Of a DNA stretch of 27,009 nucleotides, positions 21,870 through 27,009 are shown one piece after another. The DNA lies in NCBI GenBank assembly GCA_016098155.1, contig JAAAJB010000493.1, positions 1-27,009 of the forward strand, read 5' to 3'. The translations under genes were made by a program, and so were the position numbers. The stretch comes from Actinomortierella ambigua. Taxonomy: Eukaryota > Mortierellomycota > Mortierellomycetes > Mortierellales > Mortierellaceae. Numbering within the stretch: position 1 is the stretch's first letter; every line of letters begins with the position of its first letter. Under the pieces are notes generated by a model that did no database searches, had not been told where the DNA came from, and saw nothing but the letters and a program-made list of their open reading frames with translations.

Positions 21870-23244
21870 TTATTTTGTCCGCCAGATCTTATAAATAACA
21901 ATGTTGGGTTTCCGGAACAGTGGGTCTTGCAAGACATGTTCGAGTTCCAGGGCCGGCTCGTCCGGGTCATCATTGTTCTTCTTGTCCTCTGCTGGCAGCG
22001 CGTTAGAGTTACGGTGATTGTCGTGGTCTTCGTGTTCCAGACGGATGGGTGTCTTGGCCAGCCCGAATCTCGCCAGCGCTTCAAACAGGATCTTGTCGCC
22101 TCGTGTCGATCGCGTCTGGTGCGCTAGGAGGATCACGGGCCAAGGGTGATGACGACGATCCTGGTCGTTGGTGGATGGTGGTAGTGACTCTTGTTGTTGT
22201 TGTTGCTGGGATGTTGGTGGCAATGGAGCTACTAGTGCTGGTGCTGTGGCAGCATCCTCATCAACGGAGATACCCAATAGAGCCGCCATGGTCTCGACAA
22301 GGGATGGAATCAAATAATCGACCCAGACAACGTCGGACGCCAAGATGTAGTCGATTGGGAAGGGCGGTGGATGCTCTGGTGCCGGTAATGCTGGTGCTTT
22401 CCCTGTCGTGGGTTGACGATGAAGGGCAAAGTCGTCGCTCTCCAGAAGCCTAGCCGAGATCTCGGCGAGGTCTCGAGCGTGATGGACCCAGTCCAGTGGC
22501 ATCAGGTGAATATGTGTGATGTTACGTAAGGTGCTGAACTCTGTCTGGTCGAGGTGCTCCTGGAGATGGTCGTGGTCGTTGTCGCTATGGCTGCTGGAAT
22601 GGAGGATGGTGTTGTCGAACCGATTCAAGCGAAGCGAGTTCTCGATGGTCGGCAGGGCCGACTCGAGATCGGTGATCGTGACCGAGGCTGCACCCAGGGC
22701 TATAGCACTCATGGACACAATGCCTTGTCCGGCGCCCTGGGAAGGATGGGTAGGAGGGAAGAAAGGATTATTTAGGCGTGGAAGAAGAGTAAAGGAGCAG
22801 ATGCGGATCAAACTATTTTGTAGCACTGCTTACCAACTCTAGAACGCGCTTTGACTTCCAGAATCCCGGATGTCGCACGGCTAGCGTCTCCATGTACTTG
22901 CTCAGAACTATACTCTATTGTTGGTTGTCGATGTTGGAGTTGTTATTATGATTGTTGCTACTGGAGATTGTCCTTCCCAACAATGCGGACGAGACTTGAT
23001 CTTTCTTTCTCTCTTTCCTTCTCCCTGCATCGCTTACACAATCCCAGACACTGGAGGCTGTCCTGGCCGTGTGAGAATCATTTTCGCTGTCTGGTTTCTC
23101 CTGTCCGGGAGGGTGGGGAGCTAGGACGATGCGGTGACCAAGGATAGTGAAGGGGGTGTGTGGGTGTGTTTCTGGGCCGTCATTGTCCTCGGAGGGCAAG
23201 TTGAATGAGAAGCGTGCAAACTTGGGGCCTTCTATGAGCAGCAT
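21870..23244 (-). CDS. METTL21-type SAM-dependent protein-lysine methyltransferase
   Basis: Three exons on the minus strand: 23244-23038, 22914-22834, 22736-21870; 384 aa. Introns are 123 and 97 nt, both phase 0 (GTAAGC...TAG; GTAAGC...CAG). The junctions rebuild VWDCSIVLSKYMETLA and KRVLELGAGQGIVSMSAIALGA, the pre-motif and SAM-binding motif I. Further on are motif II (TITDLESALPTIENS), SDVVWVDYLIPSLVETM and ILLAHQTRSTRGDK. The family modifies lysines on elongation factors, chaperones and AAA proteins; the substrate here cannot be told. Two insertions lengthen it: an Asp/His-rich loop after LNRFDN, and a poly-Gln plus charged Asn/Asp segment nearer the C-terminus. The frame is open upstream and an alternative ATG at 23310 would add 22 hydrophobic residues; I prefer 23244. 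Convergent with ATG11. Confidence 0.88.
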
Positions 23245-23246
23245 GT

Positions 23247-23264
23247 CTAGGCAATGCGCAACAT
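23247..23264 (-). promoter_or_regulatory. Possible short uORF before the methyltransferase
   Basis: On the minus strand ATG at 23264 starts a five-codon frame (MLRIA) ending in TAG at 23247, two bases before the chosen ATG at 23244. It matters only if the transcript begins upstream of it. Confidence 0.35.
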
Positions 23265-23970
23265 GGAAGTAGCAGCAGATGTACAACAGCGTTATTTTCG
23301 GCAATAACATTTTTGGTGGCAAACTGAGAAGAGGAAGAGCGAAAAAAAAAAAAAAAGATTTAACGAAAAGGGGGAGATACGTGGCAAAATCAAAGCAGAT
23401 CAAACATCTCTCGAGTGGTGTGTGCATATGTACAACCACCCCTACTCTTGCGCTCGCTCTCTCTCTTTCTCTCGCCACCGAGCAGCGAGGGGGTCCCTTG
23501 ACAAAGGGACATTCTCATTCCTCCCATGCTGTCCGGGGAGAGACAGAGAGAGAGAGAGAGAGAAAGAGGACAGATGGTGGTGGATCTATCAATGCGAAAG
23601 GAGAGAGCGAGAGCGAGGGTGAGTTGCTCCCTTTTCTTTTAATTTTGAATGGTTTCCCATCACATACATCATTGTCTGCCCGGCCACAATGCCTACCCGG
23701 CTGCCAGCTCGCCCTGTCCGATCCATCTACAGGGGAGCTGGCACCGAAGAGAGAAAGGGACAGAGGAAAGGAGAGACGACAAAAGGGAACCCGCACCGAA
23801 ATGTGGGGGGCGTCCAGGCTCTCTTTTGCACAAGGGCAAAGGGGAGTGAGTGGTGGAAGTGTCCATTGGCTGCATTTTGTCTTTTTTTCTTATTTTTGCT
23901 GGCTGTGTGGCCATTTTTTGTGGCACCATTCTGTTGCTCATTCTTTTTCCGCATTCTCATCTATTCCACA

Positions 23971-23998
23971 CTTCCTTCCTTCCTTCCTTCCTTCCTTC
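23971..23998 (+). repeat. CTTC tetranucleotide microsatellite
   Basis: Seven perfect CTTC units in the divergent intergenic region upstream of the EXS gene. Confidence 0.9.
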
Positions 23999-24249
23999 GC
24001 CTCCCCTCTGGTTTTCTCATTGGCACTTGCATCGCCTTCTCTCAATCACCCGCTTGAGAGAGAGTTCTTTATTATTTATTGTTATTGCTCGCACATTGCC
24101 TCATCGGCACTCTTCCATTCTTCATCCCATCGAAACAACCAGGAAACCTGCAAGAGCAAACAACCTTACTCTTCAGCCCCCTCCCCAACCAGCCCCCACT
24201 CTTTATTTATACATTGTTCCTCTCCTTGAAACTACCTCCCCGCACCTCT

Positions 24250-24255
24250 ATGTGA
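24250..24255 (+). promoter_or_regulatory. Possible start-stop uORF (ATGTGA) in the EXS gene leader
   Basis: ATG followed at once by TGA, 110 nt before the coding ATG, with no other ATG between them. A TATA-like element lies about 40 nt upstream, so the site may fall at or just after the transcript start. Confidence 0.35.
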
Positions 24256-24359
24256 CGGGAGTACAGGGCAGCCTTTTTTGCACGCAAGGAGAAAAAAAAA
24301 CATTGATAGACACATACACATACACACACACCACCTAGCAGGGGAGTGGAGGATAAAGA

Positions 24360-24885
24360 ATGGATATCGGCAACATCTTTGAGGAGTGGGATTTTTCAGG
24401 GTCGGTGCCCCTGCCCTATCGAGTGCTGCTCATGGGCTGCATCGGCGTCTTTGCCTGGGCGACCAACTTGCACCTCCTCGCCTACCTGCGTGTCGATGTC
24501 CCGGCCTTGCTCTTCTCTCATCCACCGTTACCGGCCCATCACATACGACTCCATCGGCCACCACCGTTAAGGCAACAAGGCGGCCGCGACTCGGACAACC
24601 CTAATAACGTCGGCGGTGGTGGTGGTGGCACTACTGGTAGTGGCGGCGGAGGCGGAGGTAACAACAACACCACCACCACCATCAGCAATAGCAATAGCAG
24701 TATCAGCAACAGCAACAGCAGCAGCACGAGCAAATACTCGATCTCGCCACCGGCCTCGTTGATGCTGCTCTACAGAGCCACCTACATGCTCGGCATCGCC
24801 TTCTTGATCATGACCCTGCTCAACATGTCCGTGTACAAGTGGGCCATCTCGCACCCAGGCGCATTGACAACAACAACGGGAACAA

Positions 24886-24927
<42 letters not shown>

Positions 24928-26665
24928 AATCAACGACGGGATCCCCTGCGACACCGATGCGTGGAGGCATTGGTCGAGATGGGAATCCACGAGCTGGCAT
25001 CCTGGTTCCTGTCTTTGGCTACATGACCATCATCACCATGCTCTTTATACCCTTTAATATCCTATTCATCAAAGAGCGTTTTCGGTTTCTCAGGTAAAGA
25101 TAGAAGGAAAGAAAAAAAGAAAGCGGGGGAAATGAGTGAAAGAGGCAGACAAAAAGGCAGAGCATTGGACGAATCACAATCTGATCAGCTTTGCCAGCTG
25201 CATCGCCCAGCACAAATGGGTGTAACACACACATTTTTGATCTATTTGGAAGGAGGAAGAAGAGGAAGAGGACAAAGGAACCATCATTCTCCCTCACTCA
25301 CTCTTGCTCCTTTTCTTTACTCCTAGATCGATGAAAAAGGTCTGCCTCTCTGGATTCAATACAGGCGTGACATTTTCGGACGTGATTCTGGCCGACATCC
25401 TGACCTCGTTTGCCCGCGTGTTTGGCGATCTCGCCGTGGCGCTGTGTCTAATGTTCTGGGGAGGTCGCGGTAGTGGCAGTACGGAGAGCTGCTACAACAG
25501 CCCCTTGGTCCCCATCATGACGAGCGTCCCCTATTTCATCCGTCTGCGCCAATGTCTGACCGAGTACAAGGATTCGCATTACAAGATCAAGCGCCATCTG
25601 ATGAACGCCCTCAAGTACGCCTCGGCCTTCCCTGTCATCTTGATCTCCCACTTGCAAAAGTCGGCCAAGGCCGCTGCCTTGGAAGGTGCCTCGAACCAAT
25701 CCATGTTTTCTGATAATGCCCTCTTCCGTCTCTGGTATGTCTTCCTCTTCGCCGTTTTTATCGCTTGAAATATGGAGAGAGTGCACATGGAAAAAAAGAG
25801 ACGAGTCTTGGATGAAACGACGGTGGAGGAATACTAAACATTTGTTTCCCTTTTATTCATTTTTTAACCAATATGCATATATAGGCTTCTCTTTGTCGCG
25901 CTCAACTCGTTCTACTCATTCTATTGGGACATCAAGCATGATTGGATGCTGATTGAGCGAGTACCTGGAGGAGCCACCAGTGGTGCTGGATACAACAACA
26001 TCTATTCCGGATTGCCTTCGTCGCCCGCCTACAAGGAGATGTCGAGCGGCAGTAGCAATATGGCGACATTAACGGGCCGTAGCCCACCCACCCTTTTCCT
26101 GCGCTCTCCACGGACGTGGTGGCCATGGTTTCATCAATGGTCGGGTCTGTCCAAGTTCCGCATGCGATACTACCTGCACTATGAAGAAGCGTATTTCTAC
26201 ATGTTTGCGATCGTGTTGGATTTCCTGTTGCGGACGACCTGGATGATGAAGGTGTTTGGCAACATTCAGATCGAAGAGTACGAGGGTGGCGTCTTCACCA
26301 TGGAGTGTCTCGAGGTGCTCCGTCGATGGGTCTGGGTCCTCTTCCGCCTCGAGGCTGAGATGGTAAAGCGACAGGCCCCGAGCAGCCCTTCGACGGAATC
26401 GGCGACGTTCTTTGTAGGAGGAATTAGCGGCGGTGAGGAGAATATTTACCATGATTATAGTCGCCACCATCACCACCAGCACCAGCACCAGCATCACTAC
26501 CGTCTGGGCAACGACACCTTCCCAATGACGATGACCAACCTGTCCGCGACTACTTTAGTGTCCACGGGCGGTGGTGGGGCACTGTCGACCTCCTCTTCTA
26601 CTTCGGCTGCCAGTGCTGGAGACCTCGGTGGTATGGATGCCAAGATGGAGAAAGGCGAGCGGTGA
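24360..26665 (+). CDS. ERD1: EXS-domain membrane protein, ERD1 type (Golgi phosphate export/retention)
   Basis: Three exons: 24360-25093, 25327-25734, 25885-26665; 640 aa. Introns are 233 and 150 nt (GTAAAG...TAG; GTATGT...TAG), restoring RFRFLRSMKKVCLSG and LFRLWLLFVALNSFYSFYW. There is no SPX domain, so it fits ERD1 rather than SYG1/XPR1. Membrane segments are seen near aa 19-43, 133-158 and 211-237. The EXS domain follows: ADILTSFARVFGDL (from 267), PYFIRLRQCLTEY, HLMNALKYASAFPVIL, SFYSFYWDIKHDW (to about 402) and FAIVLDFLLRTTW. Yeast Erd1 works in the Golgi, recycling phosphate from glycosylation and retaining Golgi glycosyltransferases. Much longer than the 362-aa yeast protein because of a Gly/Asn/Ser loop (about 84-130), a poly-Ala run near 175 and a His/Gln-rich tail near 575-587. 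The start is well placed by the N-terminal membrane segment. Confidence 0.92.
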
Positions 26666-27009
26666 TTTCCTCCCTCCCTCCCTCCCCCTCATTCCTCGCA
26701 GCGAAGAATTATATAACCTGTCCATCTCATAGACAGCCTCCACCAAGGACACAAACACACACACACATCATAGCATCACAGCAAGTGATTAGCACTGAGC
26801 GACGAAGAAGAAAAAGAGCCTGTATTTAAAACCGAGGGCAGAGCGCAAGATAGATAGACTAGCAAGCACGCTTTCGCTGCTCCACACTCCATTCTTTTCA
26901 TCACCGTGTCGACAAGCAATCTCCTCGCTCGTCTCATCTAATCAACAAGCATCTTTTTGCATCGACTTTACCTCCACAATTATCACCAACACTCTTTTTT
27001 TTTTTTTTT
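26666..27009 (+). promoter_or_regulatory. EXS gene 3' UTR, then likely promoter and leader of an off-window plus-strand gene
   Basis: After the stop come CCCT repeats (26671-26691), an AT-rich patch and a CA repeat (26753-26766). TATTTAAAA at 26823-26831 is a good TATA-box candidate. It is followed by CT- and CAAC-rich, ATG-poor sequence, typical of a fungal leader. The window ends in 15 consecutive Ts (26995-27009). Confidence 0.5.

Larger units (their letters stand above)
23245..24359. promoter_or_regulatory. Divergent intergenic region between methyltransferase and EXS gene
   Basis: 1115 nt. It has an A14-type run near 23341-23356, a GA microsatellite at about 23545-23563, a CTTC tetranucleotide tract at 23971-23998, AT-rich DNA at 24068-24082 and a TATA-like TTTATTTATA at about 24202-24212. 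A plus-strand open frame covers 23279-24229, but its translation is Arg/Glu, Ser and Phe runs from these tracts and has no domain. The leaders of both flanking genes must lie here. Confidence 0.6.

Noticed and set aside
22049..22453. 134-aa plus frame opposite the methyltransferase
   Set aside because: It lies wholly antisense to conserved SAM-methyltransferase coding sequence.
23279..24229. 316-aa open frame on the plus strand in the spacer before the EXS gene
   Set aside because: Its sequence comes from GA, CT and CTTC tracts (Arg/Glu, Ser and Phe runs), it overlaps the antisense of the methyltransferase leader, and it has no family motif.

Overview
The window reads as nuclear DNA of an intron-bearing, early-diverging fungus. 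Introns are mostly 80-230 nt with GTAAG/GTATG donors and a terminal YAG. Intergenic DNA is rich in CT/GA tracts and microsatellites, and the proteins carry long Ser, Asn, Gln, Gly and His runs. The gene set (Sad1-type SUN protein, CMR1/WDR76, alpha-arrestin, FAXDC2-like hydroxylase, ATG11, METTL21-type methyltransferase, ERD1-type EXS protein) is fungal. Large disordered insertions and a reasonably GC-rich coding sequence suggest Mortierellomycota or Mucoromycota; that placement is inference only.

Layout, left to right: (1) minus strand 3691-1, a SUN-domain nuclear-envelope protein, two exons, with the last residues beyond the left edge; (2) a 301-nt divergent promoter; (3) plus 3993-6114, CMR1/WDR76 WD-repeat protein, four exons; (4) plus 6658-9156, arrestin-related trafficking adaptor, three exons; (5) plus 10533-11687, FAXDC2/ERG25-family membrane di-iron hydroxylase, two coding exons and a probable 5'-UTR intron; (6) plus 12973-21199, ATG11 selective-autophagy scaffold, six exons, 2064 aa; (7) minus 23244-21870, METTL21-type protein-lysine methyltransferase, three exons, convergent with ATG11; (8) plus 24360-26665, ERD1-type EXS-domain Golgi membrane protein, three exons; (9) from about 26800, what looks like the promoter and leader of another plus-strand gene, cut off in a 15-T run at the right edge.

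The exon models were built by hand. At every coding junction the reading frame is restored, and in most cases a conserved family motif is rebuilt across the splice. The genes do not form one pathway; they serve nuclear architecture, DNA-damage response, endocytic ubiquitination, lipid hydroxylation, autophagy, protein methylation and Golgi function. I see no transposon, tRNA, rRNA, CRISPR or biosynthetic cluster. The most unusual features are the roughly 500-residue tail after the ATG11 claw domain, the triple SUMO-type motif in CMR1, the possible start-stop uORF before the EXS gene, and the two very long introns at the 5' end of ATG11.
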